A DNA stretch of 46,602 bases from an uncultured Pelagibacteraceae bacterium (GCA_902518415.1 CABYGA010000007.1:1-46602); one strand, 5' to 3'; counted from the stretch's first letter, positions 10,748 through 20,803 are shown. Program-made: numbers and translations. Notes: a model not told the origin generated them from the sequence alone.

Positions 10748-11743
10748 ATGTTTAAGTTTTTTAGAGATCCAAAATGGTTTTACTGGGCATATATTGGTTC
10801 AGCAATTATTTTATCGTCATTATGGATTCAGGTACAAATTGACGTAAAAATTAATGAATGGTTTGGTGAATTTTATGACATGATACAAGAGGCGTTGTCA
10901 GCTCCTAACGTAATTACTATAGAGGAATATTGGGCAAGTCTTTTATCATTTATAACGTTAGCTGGCATGTATGTGGCTGTTGCAGTTCTTGTAAGTTATT
11001 TTACTAATCATTTTCTATTCAGGTGGAGAACCGCAATGGTAGAATGGTATCATTCCGTTTATGACAAAGCCCGCAAAATTGAAGGGGCCTCACAGAGAGT
11101 TCAAGAAGACACAATTAAATTCTCAAGAATCATGGAGTCTCTTGGAACGAGTTTGATTGAAGCATTAATGATACTGGTTGAATTTATGCCAATTTTATTT
11201 GGCCTCAGCATTGGAATTCCAATATTTTTCTTTGGCGAATGGGAATATGGTTTAGTTGTAGGGGCGTTGGTGTGGTCAATTGGTGGTACGTTATTTTTAA
11301 TTATTCTTGGTTTAATTTTAAGACTAGTTGGAATTGAATACGATCTTCAAAAACAGGAAGCTGCATATAGAAAAATGTTAGTAATTGCTGAGGATGATGA
11401 GACTGTAAGGCCAAAAACTCTTGAGGAATTGTTTGATGATGTAAGGCAGATACATTTTTTAAGCTACATAAGATACCTTTACTTTGACATTGGCCGTGTT
11501 GCATTTTTGCAGGCAAACGTTTTATCAGCATATGTATTTTTAGCGCCCGCAATCGTTGCAGGTGTTGTTACTCTTGGTGTTATGCAGCAGATAATCAGGG
11601 CATTTGGCCGAGTAGAGGGATCAATGCAGTATCTTCTAAAAGCATGGCCTACAATAATTGAGCTCGCAAGTGTTTATAAGAGACTAAGAGAGTTTGAAAG
11701 ACAAATTGATGAAGTTTTAATTGAAGAGGAAACTCCAGTATAA
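10748..11743 (+). CDS. SbmA/BacA-family inner-membrane transporter
   Basis: Multi-TM protein with INEWFGEFYDMIQEAL, FLFRWRTAMVEWYHSVYDK, EGASQRVQEDTIKFSRIMESLG, as in SbmA/BacA. Confidence 0.8.
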   Translation: MFKFFRDPKWFYWAYIGSAIILSSLWIQVQIDVKINEWFGEFYDMIQEALSAPNVITIEEYWASLLSFITLAGMYVAVAVLVSYFTNHFLFRWRTAMVEWYHSVYDKARKIEGASQRVQEDTIKFSRIMESLGTSLIEALMILVEFMPILFGLSIGIPIFFFGEWEYGLVVGALVWSIGGTLFLIILGLILRLVGIEYDLQKQEAAYRKMLVIAEDDETVRPKTLEELFDDVRQIHFLSYIRYLYFDIGRVAFLQANVLSAYVFLAPAIVAGVVTLGVMQQIIRAFGRVEGSMQYLLKAWPTIIELASVYKRLREFERQIDEVLIEEETPV

Positions 11744-11745
11744 AG

Positions 11746-12768
11746 ATGAATTATCCATTCTTAGATTTTGAGAAACTTGAAAAAAAATTTCTTATATCTC
11801 GCGAAATTATTCCTCAAAAATTTGAAAATATTGTCGTAATTGGCTTTGGAGGATCAACGCAAGGCTCAAAAGCTATTAATTCCTTTTTAAATGAAATACG
11901 AGTAATTTATATTGATCATTTACATTCCGAAATTATTGATAATTTAGTCGTAACTTTGAATTTAGAAAAAACAGGGTTCATTTTCATCTCTAAATCTGGC
12001 AAAACTTCTGAAACATTATCTATTTTTGAGTACTTGATAGACAAATGCAAAAATAAAATAAATATCTCAAATCACTTTTTTTCTTTAACCGAAGATAAGC
12101 AATCTCAACTTCACGACTTTTCGTTAAAGCACTCGATGAAATTTATTGAGCATGATCCAGATATAGGAGGAAGATTTTCTATATTCAGCAATACATCTCT
12201 TATTCCTGGGTTTTATTTTAATTCTGATTTGTGCAAAAATTTTCTTGAGGGCGGCAGAGCAGCTATGGAAGAAAAAGGTTTAGCTGAAGATTTGGCTGAT
12301 CAGTTAAGTCAGTATATGAAAAATAATAAAAATATCGCAGCATATCTTATTTATGGTCATGAATTACTAGAAGTAGGCAATTGGAAAAAGCAACTTTTTG
12401 CTGAATCGCTAGGCAAAAAAGGAAAAGGATTTATGCCAGTTGTTTCTGAGATGACAAAAGACCAGCATAGTATTCTTCAATTATTTCTAGACGGGCCAAA
12501 GAATGTATTCTTTGAAATCATGAGTATGGAGAGTGATAAAGTGAATTTAATAAATATGACACTTTCTAACCATATGAGTGCAATGAACGAGACACTTATA
12601 AAGCAAGGTCTTAAAACAAGACTTTCAATATTTAAGGAAAATGATGTTGAGAAGCTGGGTTTTTATTTTTGTATCGAAATATTAACAGTTATTTACTTAG
12701 CAAAGCTTCTTGATGTAGACCCTTTTGTTCAGGAAGCCATCGAACTTCAAAAAAATAATTTAAGTTAG
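11746..12768 (+). CDS. pgi: Glucose-6-phosphate isomerase, short form
   Basis: GFGGSTQGSKA, ISKSGKTSETL, GGRFSIFSNTSLIPGFY, AESLGKKGKGFMPV, DQHSILQLFLDGP motifs; 340 aa. Confidence 0.82.
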   Translation: MNYPFLDFEKLEKKFLISREIIPQKFENIVVIGFGGSTQGSKAINSFLNEIRVIYIDHLHSEIIDNLVVTLNLEKTGFIFISKSGKTSETLSIFEYLIDKCKNKINISNHFFSLTEDKQSQLHDFSLKHSMKFIEHDPDIGGRFSIFSNTSLIPGFYFNSDLCKNFLEGGRAAMEEKGLAEDLADQLSQYMKNNKNIAAYLIYGHELLEVGNWKKQLFAESLGKKGKGFMPVVSEMTKDQHSILQLFLDGPKNVFFEIMSMESDKVNLINMTLSNHMSAMNETLIKQGLKTRLSIFKENDVEKLGFYFCIEILTVIYLAKLLDVDPFVQEAIELQKNNLS

Positions 12769-13329
12769 TTTATAGAAAGAAAATTTTGATATCCCCAATT
12801 CTTTAACTCTTTCTATTTTTAGCTCTGGGATTAATATATCTTTTGATTTTCTTTCCTCTTCAATAACCAGTATAGAGTTTTTGTTTATAAGATTTTTCTT
12901 TAGGATATTTTTTATAGACCTAACAACTAAGTTTTTATTATAGGGGGGATCTATATACACCAAGTTAAACTTTGGCTTATCAGAAATAGATTCAAATGAG
13001 CATGCATTTTCGTTCAGAACAGATATTTGATCAGTCAAACCTAATTTATTTGCACTCTTATAAATTAGATTGATTATTTGATCATTATTTTCAACCATTG
13101 TTGCACTGTTGGCGCCTCTTGATAAAGCTTCAAAACTAAATGAACCTGTTCCTGCAAATAAATCTAGAACATTTGATTTTTCAATTTGAAATCCAGTATT
13201 AATTATTTCTTTACCATGCGTAAGAATATTAAATATCGTTTCTCTATTTTTATCAGATAATGGTCGAACATCTTTATCTTTGTGACTAAAAATAGAATGT
13301 CCTTTTTTTGACCCGCTAATAATTCTCAT
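12760..13329 (-). CDS. rsmD: 16S rRNA (guanine966-N2)-methyltransferase RsmD
   Basis: MRIISGSKKG, RPLSDKNRETIFNIL, VLDLFAGTGSFSFEALSRGA, YIDPPYNK motifs. Confidence 0.93.
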   Translation of the reverse strand: MRIISGSKKGHSIFSHKDKDVRPLSDKNRETIFNILTHGKEIINTGFQIEKSNVLDLFAGTGSFSFEALSRGANSATMVENNDQIINLIYKSANKLGLTDQISVLNENACSFESISDKPKFNLVYIDPPYNKNLVVRSIKNILKKNLINKNSILVIEEERKSKDILIPELKIERVKELGISKFSFYKLT

Positions 13330-14017
13330 ATATTTTGACTTTTTTTAATTTACTTCTTTCTAACGATCCTAATTTATAAGCCCCATAAGATATCCGGATG
13401 AGCCGAGTAACAGTTATATTTAATGACTCGAAGATATTTCTTATTTCTCTGTTCTTGCCCTCGAGTAATGACATTTTAATCCAAGAGTAAGTCTTAGTCT
13501 TGCTAATGAGGTTTACTTTTATGGGCTTATACTTAATATGCTTTATTCTCAGTCCTTTTGATAATCTATCTACGAAATTTTTATCGATAAATCCTTGTAC
13601 TCTTACTTTGTATACTCTTTCAAAATTATTTTTGGGTAATTCCATTTTTCGTTTAAATTCTCCGTTATCTGTAAATAGCAATAAACCCTCAGTGTTATAA
13701 TCTAATCTTCCAATTGATAATAAATTTTTTTGTTTAGGTCCTAAAAAATCGTAAACCGTTTTTCTATTTTTATCATCAGACTTAGTAACTAAGCATCCTC
13801 TAGGCTTATGAAAAATATAAAGTGAATTTAGTTCAGTAATTTTCTTAATTTTAATTATAGTTTCATCAATGCTAATTTTATTACTTGAAGAAACTTTTAT
13901 ACCTTGTGTAGTCAGTAATTTCCCATCTACTTTGATACGACCTTCCATAATGAATTTATCAATCTCTCTTCGAGAAAAATCAGTTGATCTTGCGAGAACT
14001 TTATTTATTCTTTCCAT
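13316..14017 (-). CDS. rluB: rRNA pseudouridine synthase of the RsuA/RluB/RluE family
   Basis: S4 domain (RINKVLAR..SRREIDKFIMEGRIKVDG), FHKPRGCLVT, IGRLDYNTEGLLLFTDNG, EGKNREIRN motifs. Confidence 0.85.
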   Translation of the reverse strand: MERINKVLARSTDFSRREIDKFIMEGRIKVDGKLLTTQGIKVSSSNKISIDETIIKIKKITELNSLYIFHKPRGCLVTKSDDKNRKTVYDFLGPKQKNLLSIGRLDYNTEGLLLFTDNGEFKRKMELPKNNFERVYKVRVQGFIDKNFVDRLSKGLRIKHIKYKPIKVNLISKTKTYSWIKMSLLEGKNREIRNIFESLNITVTRLIRISYGAYKLGSLERSKLKKVKIYENY

Positions 14018-14066
14018 TATTATTGTTTAGTTTTTTGAACAATATTTAAGTTACAATTAAATATTT

Positions 14067-14519
14067 ATGACACAAAATACATTTATGGAACAGGCAATAA
14101 TAAATGCTTACAAAGCACTAGATTTGGGAGAGGTGCCGGTCGGCTGTGTGATTGTAAATCAAGATAATAACATAATCTCCCAAGCATATAATAAAGTAAT
14201 AGCAGATAACGATCCCACTGCTCATGCTGAAATTAACGCCATAAGGCAAGCATGCGCTTCCTTAAAATCTGAGCGTTTAATTGATTGTAGTATTTATGTC
14301 ACCTTAGAGCCTTGTATAATGTGTGCCGCAGCAATATCGAAATCTAAGTTAAAAAGACTATATTATGGAGCGGACGATATGAATTTTGGTTCTATCAACG
14401 GTGGATTTAATTTTTTTCAAACAAAAAATTGCAATCATGTGCCAGAGATTTATGATAGTATATCAAAAATTCAATGTGAGAATTTAATAAACGATTTTTT
14501 TAAGGGTAAAAGACCATGA
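14067..14519 (+). CDS. tadA: tRNA-adenosine deaminase TadA-like
   Basis: [32 protein letters not shown] zinc-deaminase motifs. Confidence 0.92.
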   Translation: MTQNTFMEQAIINAYKALDLGEVPVGCVIVNQDNNIISQAYNKVIADNDPTAHAEINAIRQACASLKSERLIDCSIYVTLEPCIMCAAAISKSKLKRLYYGADDMNFGSINGGFNFFQTKNCNHVPEIYDSISKIQCENLINDFFKGKRP

Positions 14520-15721
14520 CAATTTCAGCTAAGGCACAGCAAACTACAGATCGACTAAACACATTTATGGAAAAAAACGTATATCCAAATAATGATACAT
14601 ATCATAAGCAAATTGAAGACTTTGGAAATGATCGTTGGCAGGTTGTCCCTATAGTTGAAGATTTAAAAAAAGAAGCAAAAAAAGATGATCTCTGGAATTT
14701 GTTTTTACCAGACAGCGATTTAGGACATGGACTTTCAAATGCTGAATATGCTCCCATGTGTGAAATAATGGGAAGAGCTATGTGGTCTGCAGAAGTATTT
14801 AACTGCTCTGCGCCTGATACAGGTAATATGGAGGTTCTAGTCAGATACGGAACTGATGAACAGAAAGATAAATATCTTAAACCACTTCTTAATGGCGAAA
14901 TTCGATCTGCATTTGCAATGACAGAACCAGCCGTTGCATCTTCAGATGCAACCAATATTGAAAGTGAGATAAAAAAAGAGGGTAATCAATATGTCTTAAA
15001 CGGTACAAAATGGTGGACGTCTGGAGCAATGGATCCAAGATGTCAGTTTTACATTTTTATGGGCAAAACTGATCCTGAGAATGAAAATATTCATAAACAA
15101 CAGTCCATGATTTTAGTGGATAAGGATACACCAGGTATTAAAATAAAAAGACATTTGCCAGTTTTTGGATTTGACGATGCTCCACACGGGCATGCGGAGG
15201 TAGAGTTCAAGGACGTAAAGGTACCACCTGAAAATATGTTGTTAGGAGAGGGTAGAGGATTTGAAATCGCTCAAGGCAGACTTGGTCCAGGACGAATACA
15301 TCATTGCATGAGAACAATTGGACTTGCGGAAGTTGCGCTGGAGGCCATGTGCAAACGATTGATGAGCCGTAAAGCTTTTGGAAAAGAGGTAGTTAGGCAT
15401 TCTGTGTGGCAAGAGAGAATTGCTGATGCTCGAATTAATATTGAGATGACAAGACTTTTGACCCTAAAAGCAGCATCAATGATGGATGAGGTAGGCAATA
15501 AAGTTGCTAAAAATGAGATAGCTATGATTAAGGTTGCAGCACCGAACATGGCACTTAAGATAATAGATGATGCGATTCAAGCTTTTGGAGGCGCAGGAGT
15601 CACTACTGATCCAAGATTAGCCCAAGCTTATGCCGGCATGAGAACGCTACGTTTAGCAGATGGGCCAGATGAAGTTCATAGACTCTCAATTGCTAGAAAT
15701 GAATTAAAAAAATATCTCTAA
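14516..15721 (+). CDS. Acyl-CoA dehydrogenase, ACAD10/11-like
   Basis: ACAD fold ([48 protein letters not shown]) with C-terminal [16 protein letters not shown], as in ACAD11-type enzymes. 4-nt overlap with tadA. Confidence 0.9.
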   Translation: MTISAKAQQTTDRLNTFMEKNVYPNNDTYHKQIEDFGNDRWQVVPIVEDLKKEAKKDDLWNLFLPDSDLGHGLSNAEYAPMCEIMGRAMWSAEVFNCSAPDTGNMEVLVRYGTDEQKDKYLKPLLNGEIRSAFAMTEPAVASSDATNIESEIKKEGNQYVLNGTKWWTSGAMDPRCQFYIFMGKTDPENENIHKQQSMILVDKDTPGIKIKRHLPVFGFDDAPHGHAEVEFKDVKVPPENMLLGEGRGFEIAQGRLGPGRIHHCMRTIGLAEVALEAMCKRLMSRKAFGKEVVRHSVWQERIADARINIEMTRLLTLKAASMMDEVGNKVAKNEIAMIKVAAPNMALKIIDDAIQAFGGAGVTTDPRLAQAYAGMRTLRLADGPDEVHRLSIARNELKKYL

Positions 15722-15723
15722 CA

Positions 15724-15891
15724 TTGATAAAAAAAAAGAAGACATTCCAAAAAGACAAGTATGGACGTTACATAAAGTCTAAAGAGTTTGATGTATACTG
15801 GGATGAATACCATGAGCTTGAGGATATCTCGATGAAAGAGTCAGTCAGACAAAAGATTGAAAGAACAAAAAAAATCGAAACTAAAGAATAG
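15724..15891 (+). CDS. Small ORF, 55 aa, TTG start, absent from the supplied track; uncharacterised
   Basis: Translation (M)IKKKKTFQKDKYGRYIKSKEFDVYWDEYHELEDISMKESVRQKIERTKKIETKE*. It starts 2 nt after the ACAD stop and overlaps the convergent aminotransferase 3' end by 11 nt. No clear Shine-Dalgarno seen. Confidence 0.5.
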   Translation: MIKKKKTFQKDKYGRYIKSKEFDVYWDEYHELEDISMKESVRQKIERTKKIETKE

Positions 15892-17125
15892 TTTCTAAAA
15901 AATCTATTAGTCGATTTACTTCCTCAATATTATTATAATGAACCATTGAAACTCTAACCACACCATCATTTGGTTCAATTCCTAATCCCTTCAAACACCT
16001 CCATGCATAAAACTCACCATTGCGAATTCCAATTTGATTTTTACCTGCAGCTTTTGCAATTTCTAGTGAACTTTTGTCTTTCACAGTAAATGAGACAGTA
16101 GGCATTCGTTCACTTCTAGAGTGAGCAGTTTTGCCAATTAATCTTACATTTTTTTTGAGCTTTAAAAATTCGATAAGTGTTTTGATTAGTGTTTCTTCGT
16201 GGTTATAAACTAGCTCAAAAACTTTTTTTCCTTTTTCATGAAGGTTCAATCCTTGTTCTGTAAAATGATGACTGTAAAGTGTTTCATAGTAGTCAGTGAC
16301 TCCCGATAAGCATGCCAATTCCTCATGGTTTGGGCCGCCTGGGTTCATTGTGTATGGTATCTCTGATGCTAGAAATTCATGATTCAAGTTTTTAGTTTGA
16401 TCAAGAAGTTCTTTTTTCCCATATAAGAGGGCTAAATGTGGACCATAAGTTTTGTATAGACTGAATCCGTAGAAATCTATGTCTAATTTTTTTAGATCAA
16501 TAATATCATGTGCCATGTACGCTACTCCATCACCAACTACTTTTATGTCATGACTATGAGCTATTGAGATTATTTCTTTTAGGTTATTTATTGAAGCTAC
16601 AACATTTGATGTGTGGCAGACACAAATAAATTTAGTTCTTTTTGTTATTAAATTTTTTAAATCTTCAACTTCAAGTTCAGCACTTTTTGGATTAAACTTC
16701 CATTCCTTAATATTAATTCCTTTTTCTGCAAGTTTCCTCCACGACCCAATATTTGCTTCATGGTCTTGATTGGTTACAATTATTTCATCATCAGTTTTAA
16801 GCCAATCTTTGATTGCATTAGACAGCAAAAACATATTCATAGTCGTTGATGGACCTATAATAAATTCATTTTTTGAAATATTTAATAGTTCTGCAATTTT
16901 CTCTAAGCTGTTATCCATTTCATTTCCTGCTTCAATTGATGGACCAAAGTCACCATAAGGTTGAACTTTCTTAGTAATCATAAAATCATTAAGTTTTTCA
17001 ATTACATGCTTAGGAACATATGTGCCCCCTGCATTCTCAAAGAATGCAAAATCAGCAGTTTTTGGATTTTGAAAAACAGGAAATTGTTTTCTCACAAATT
17101 CTATATCTAGTATATCTCTACTCAA
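15881..17125 (-). CDS. PLP-dependent class V aminotransferase, cysteine desulfurase-like (TIGR01976-like)
   Basis: FENAGGTYVP, VTNQDHEANIGSW, CHTSNVVASINNL, FYGFSLYKTYGPHLALLYG (PLP Lys) motifs. Confidence 0.87.
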   Translation of the reverse strand: MSRDILDIEFVRKQFPVFQNPKTADFAFFENAGGTYVPKHVIEKLNDFMITKKVQPYGDFGPSIEAGNEMDNSLEKIAELLNISKNEFIIGPSTTMNMFLLSNAIKDWLKTDDEIIVTNQDHEANIGSWRKLAEKGINIKEWKFNPKSAELEVEDLKNLITKRTKFICVCHTSNVVASINNLKEIISIAHSHDIKVVGDGVAYMAHDIIDLKKLDIDFYGFSLYKTYGPHLALLYGKKELLDQTKNLNHEFLASEIPYTMNPGGPNHEELACLSGVTDYYETLYSHHFTEQGLNLHEKGKKVFELVYNHEETLIKTLIEFLKLKKNVRLIGKTAHSRSERMPTVSFTVKDKSSLEIAKAAGKNQIGIRNGEFYAWRCLKGLGIEPNDGVVRVSMVHYNNIEEVNRLIDFLETIL

Positions 17126-17126
17126 A

Positions 17127-18191
17127 TTATTTAATTCCTTCTACAATACTCCAACCGAGCTTACCTAATATTGGAACAAAAGCTTCATAATTTTTAGCTT
17201 CTGAGCTTGAAGCAGTTCCATCCCTTACTCGACCCACTATGCCTTGCGCTATTCCTGCAAGTCTAAATATATTATATGCCATATAGAAATCCCAATTATC
17301 AATTTTTTCTCTTCCTGTTTTTTTGTAATAAAGTTCAGCATACTCACTTTCTGATGGAATATTAAGTGACTTAAGGTCCGATCCCATCATTCCTAATCCT
17401 TTTGCGCCCGCTGGCAATCTCCATGACATCATATGATAAGTAAAATCTGCTATTGGGTTTCCTAAAGTAGACAATTCCCAGTCTAATATTGCTTTTACTT
17501 CATGAGTTATAGGGTCAAATATCATATTGTCCAATCTGAAATCCCCATGAACGATCGAGGTCTCTTGATCAGAAGGTATATTTTTAGGTAACCATTCTAT
17601 CAATTCATTAATCTCAGGTATCATCTGTGTTTCAGAATCTTTGTACTGTTTTGTCCATCTATGAATTTGTCTGCCCATGTAGTTTTCGTGTTTACCATAA
17701 TCAGCTAAATTAACTTTATTAAAATTAACGTTATGTAACTTTGCAATAGTATCATTCATAGATAAGTAAATTTCCCTTCTTTGATTTGGATCACATCCTG
17801 GTAAAAGAAGTTCCCAATAAATGTTACCAACGACATGGTCCATAACAAAAAAAGGTGTTCCAATTACTGTTTCATCATTACAATAGCCAAATGTCTTGGG
17901 AACAGGAACATCGGTATCATGAAGAGCTGTCATTACCCTACATTCTCTATCCACTGCATGAGCTGATTTAAGAAGTTTACCTGGCGGCTTTCTTCTAAGT
18001 ACTAAATTATTAATATTTGTTTCAACTAGATAAGTTGGATTTGACTGTCCACCCTTAAATTGTGTTATCTGACTTATCTGAATATTGGTACCAATTAGTT
18101 TTTTTAGATAATCATTTAAAGATTCTTTATTAATTTTGAGTTTATCATCAACTTGCTTTGTGCCTGAAAAAATTTCATTTCTATCAGTCAT
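17127..18191 (-). CDS. APH/ACAD10-11-type phosphotransferase (aminoglycoside phosphotransferase fold)
   Basis: FKGGQSNPTYLV, LRRKPPGKLLKSAHAVDRE, IVHGDFRLDNMIFDP, AILDWELSTLGNPIADF motifs. Confidence 0.92.
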   Translation of the reverse strand: MTDRNEIFSGTKQVDDKLKINKESLNDYLKKLIGTNIQISQITQFKGGQSNPTYLVETNINNLVLRRKPPGKLLKSAHAVDRECRVMTALHDTDVPVPKTFGYCNDETVIGTPFFVMDHVVGNIYWELLLPGCDPNQRREIYLSMNDTIAKLHNVNFNKVNLADYGKHENYMGRQIHRWTKQYKDSETQMIPEINELIEWLPKNIPSDQETSIVHGDFRLDNMIFDPITHEVKAILDWELSTLGNPIADFTYHMMSWRLPAGAKGLGMMGSDLKSLNIPSESEYAELYYKKTGREKIDNWDFYMAYNIFRLAGIAQGIVGRVRDGTASSSEAKNYEAFVPILGKLGWSIVEGIK

Positions 18192-19450
18192 GTTAAAGCT
18201 TTCTTTCCAATATCTTTTCTATAGTACCCCTCGGGCCAGTCTATCAAGTGAATTGAGTCATAAATTTTACTTAAAGCTTTACTAAGCGATGCATTTTTTG
18301 ACGTTACAGAGAGGACTCTTCCACCAGTAGCAATAATTTTTTTATCTTTAATAGCTGTTGCAGCGTGAAATACTTGAAAAGTTTCAGTATTTTCTAAATT
18401 ATCTATTCCATTAATCACTGTTTCTTTCTTAAATGATCCTGGGTATCCATTCGATGCTATTACAACTGTTGCACAATGATCATCTTCCCACTTTAATTCA
18501 TAATTTTGTAAATCCTTATCAATACAGCTTAGCATAAGTTGAACTATATCACTTTTCATTCTTAACATTAAAACTTGGCATTCAGGATCTCCAAATCTAA
18601 TATTATATTCAACAAGTTTTGCCTTCCCATTTTTAATCATCAGTCCTGCATACAGAATACCTTGATATGGGTGACCTAACTCTCTCATGGCATTTAGTGT
18701 GGGATATATAATCTCATCATCAACTTGTTTTTTAATTTCGTCTGTAAAGATAGGAGCAGGTGAGTAGGCTCCCATCCCACCTGTGTTAGGGCCAGTATCA
18801 TTTTCTCCTATGCGTTTATGGTCCTGCGCACTTTCTAGAGAAATAAACTCAGTACCATCAGTGCATACAAAGTAACTTGCTTCTTCACCTTCCATAAATT
18901 CCTCAATGACTGCGGTCATATTTGTTCCAAATTTATTTTCAAAAATTTCTTTTAGTGCTTTTTCAGCCATTTCAAAACTATCTGCGACAGTCACTCCTTT
19001 GCCAGCAGCTAATCCATTTGCTTTTACTACAATTGGCAAACTTTGTTTTTTTAGGTATTTTACTGCCTCCTCGTAGTTATCAAAAGTAGAATAGGCAGCT
19101 GTTGGAATGGAGTAATTATTGCAAAGATCTTTCATAAAGCTCTTTGATCCTTCAAGTTGGGATGCGTATTTATTTGGACCAAATATTTTAATACCTTTTG
19201 ATACAAAATAATCCACTATTCCTGCAACTAATGGAACCTCAGGCCCAACTACGATTAAATCAATAGATTTTTCGACACAATATGAATGAATAGAATTAAA
19301 GTCGTTAAGGTCTAAGTCTTTACATTCAGCTAGTAGACTTATGCCATAATTCCCAGGAATACAAAATAGTGATGTAGTCAAAAGACTTCTTGATATTGCA
19401 TAGCATAGAGAATGCTCCCTAGCTCCATTTCCAAGTACAAGAATTTTCAT
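18188..19450 (-). CDS. purD: Phosphoribosylamine--glycine ligase
   Basis: MKILVLGNGAREHSL, VVGPEVPLVAGI, VVKANGLAAGKGV, TGGMGAYSPAP, NIRFGDPECQ motifs. Confidence 0.97.
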   Translation of the reverse strand: MKILVLGNGAREHSLCYAISRSLLTTSLFCIPGNYGISLLAECKDLDLNDFNSIHSYCVEKSIDLIVVGPEVPLVAGIVDYFVSKGIKIFGPNKYASQLEGSKSFMKDLCNNYSIPTAAYSTFDNYEEAVKYLKKQSLPIVVKANGLAAGKGVTVADSFEMAEKALKEIFENKFGTNMTAVIEEFMEGEEASYFVCTDGTEFISLESAQDHKRIGENDTGPNTGGMGAYSPAPIFTDEIKKQVDDEIIYPTLNAMRELGHPYQGILYAGLMIKNGKAKLVEYNIRFGDPECQVLMLRMKSDIVQLMLSCIDKDLQNYELKWEDDHCATVVIASNGYPGSFKKETVINGIDNLENTETFQVFHAATAIKDKKIIATGGRVLSVTSKNASLSKALSKIYDSIHLIDWPEGYYRKDIGKKALT

Positions 19451-19501
19451 AAAGTAAAATTTAAATTAATTGATATATTAGCATATAAGGAATTAAATTA
19501 A

Positions 19502-20803
19502 ATGGTTAGACAAAATATCCAAGAGTACTCAGTTTCGGAAATTTCAGACTCTATCAAGGGAACTCTTGAAAATAGTTTTGGCTACGTAAAAGTTAGAGGG
19601 GAAGTCTCGGGTTTAAGTAGGCCAGCATCAGGCCATATATACTTAAATTTAAAAGACGATAAAGCCGTTATAAAAGCAATAATATGGCGAAGTACAGCAG
19701 CAAGAATTAGTTTTGTACCTGAAGATGGATTAGAAGTTATTTGTTCAGGTAAGCTCACAACGGGATATTCTAATCGATATCCAGGAAGATCAGATTATTC
19801 AATTATAGTTGATACAATAGCTCCTGCAGGAGAGGGAGCTTTAATGGCTCTTTTAGAGCAACGTAAGAAAAAGCTTGCGGCAGAGGGTTTATTTGAGGAG
19901 CAAAATAAGAAAAGCCTACCAAAGTATCCTGAAACGATTGGCATAGTCACATCTCCAACTGGTGCAGTTATAAAAGATATACTTCATAGATTAGATGAGA
20001 GGTTTCCATGTAATGTCATACTATGGCCCGTTCCGGTTCAGGGCCAAGATGCCGCTCAGTTAATTTCTGATGCAGTAGATGGATTTAATAATTTATCGAG
20101 TAAAGACGAAGTAAATACACCAGACCTTATTATCATAGCACGTGGCGGGGGCAGTATAGAAGACCTTTGGCCTTTCAATGAAGAAATTGTAATCAGGTCT
20201 GTCTTCAAAAGTAATATTCCTATTGTATCTGCAATTGGTCATGAAACAGATACCACACTAATTGATTTTGTTTCTGACTTAAGAGCGCCAACGCCTACGG
20301 CTGCAGCAGAAATTTCTACCCCAGATAAAGAAGAACTTTTGAGGGACATCAATGAAAAACATAATCGTTTAAATCATTCAATAAATTTATACCTTGATAA
20401 TCTTAAAGATAATTTCATTTCAATAAAAGATAGATTGCCTATTTCACTAAAACTTTTTCTAAATAATCTTACTTCTTATTTTCAAAATATTTCTCAATCA
20501 CTTAATTTTCGTGTTCTCGGTGAGCAATTAAAGAGTGGTAAAGTAAAGCTTATTTCTTTAGAGGAGTCTCTATTGAAAGCTAAAAATATTTTGGTAGAGA
20601 GACTTCAAAAAGAATTAGATAATAAAAGTATGCTCCTTGAAAGCTTGAGTTATAAATCAGTTTTAAAAAGAGGATACTCAGTTACAAGAAGTTCAAATAA
20701 AATAATCAAATCAAAAAAAGATTTAAAAGATGAAAGTGAGTTGATCATAGAAACTAATTTTGCTACTTTAAAAGCTAAACTTAGAGAAATTAATGACAAA
20801 TAG
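19502..20803 (+). CDS. xseA: Exodeoxyribonuclease VII large subunit
   Basis: YSVSEISDSIKGTLE, GIVTSPTGAVIKDIL, DLIIIARGGGSIEDLWPFNEE, IPIVSAIGHETDTTLIDFVSDLRAPTPTAAAE motifs. Confidence 0.97.
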   Translation: MVRQNIQEYSVSEISDSIKGTLENSFGYVKVRGEVSGLSRPASGHIYLNLKDDKAVIKAIIWRSTAARISFVPEDGLEVICSGKLTTGYSNRYPGRSDYSIIVDTIAPAGEGALMALLEQRKKKLAAEGLFEEQNKKSLPKYPETIGIVTSPTGAVIKDILHRLDERFPCNVILWPVPVQGQDAAQLISDAVDGFNNLSSKDEVNTPDLIIIARGGGSIEDLWPFNEEIVIRSVFKSNIPIVSAIGHETDTTLIDFVSDLRAPTPTAAAEISTPDKEELLRDINEKHNRLNHSINLYLDNLKDNFISIKDRLPISLKLFLNNLTSYFQNISQSLNFRVLGEQLKSGKVKLISLEESLLKAKNILVERLQKELDNKSMLLESLSYKSVLKRGYSVTRSSNKIIKSKKDLKDESELIIETNFATLKAKLREINDK

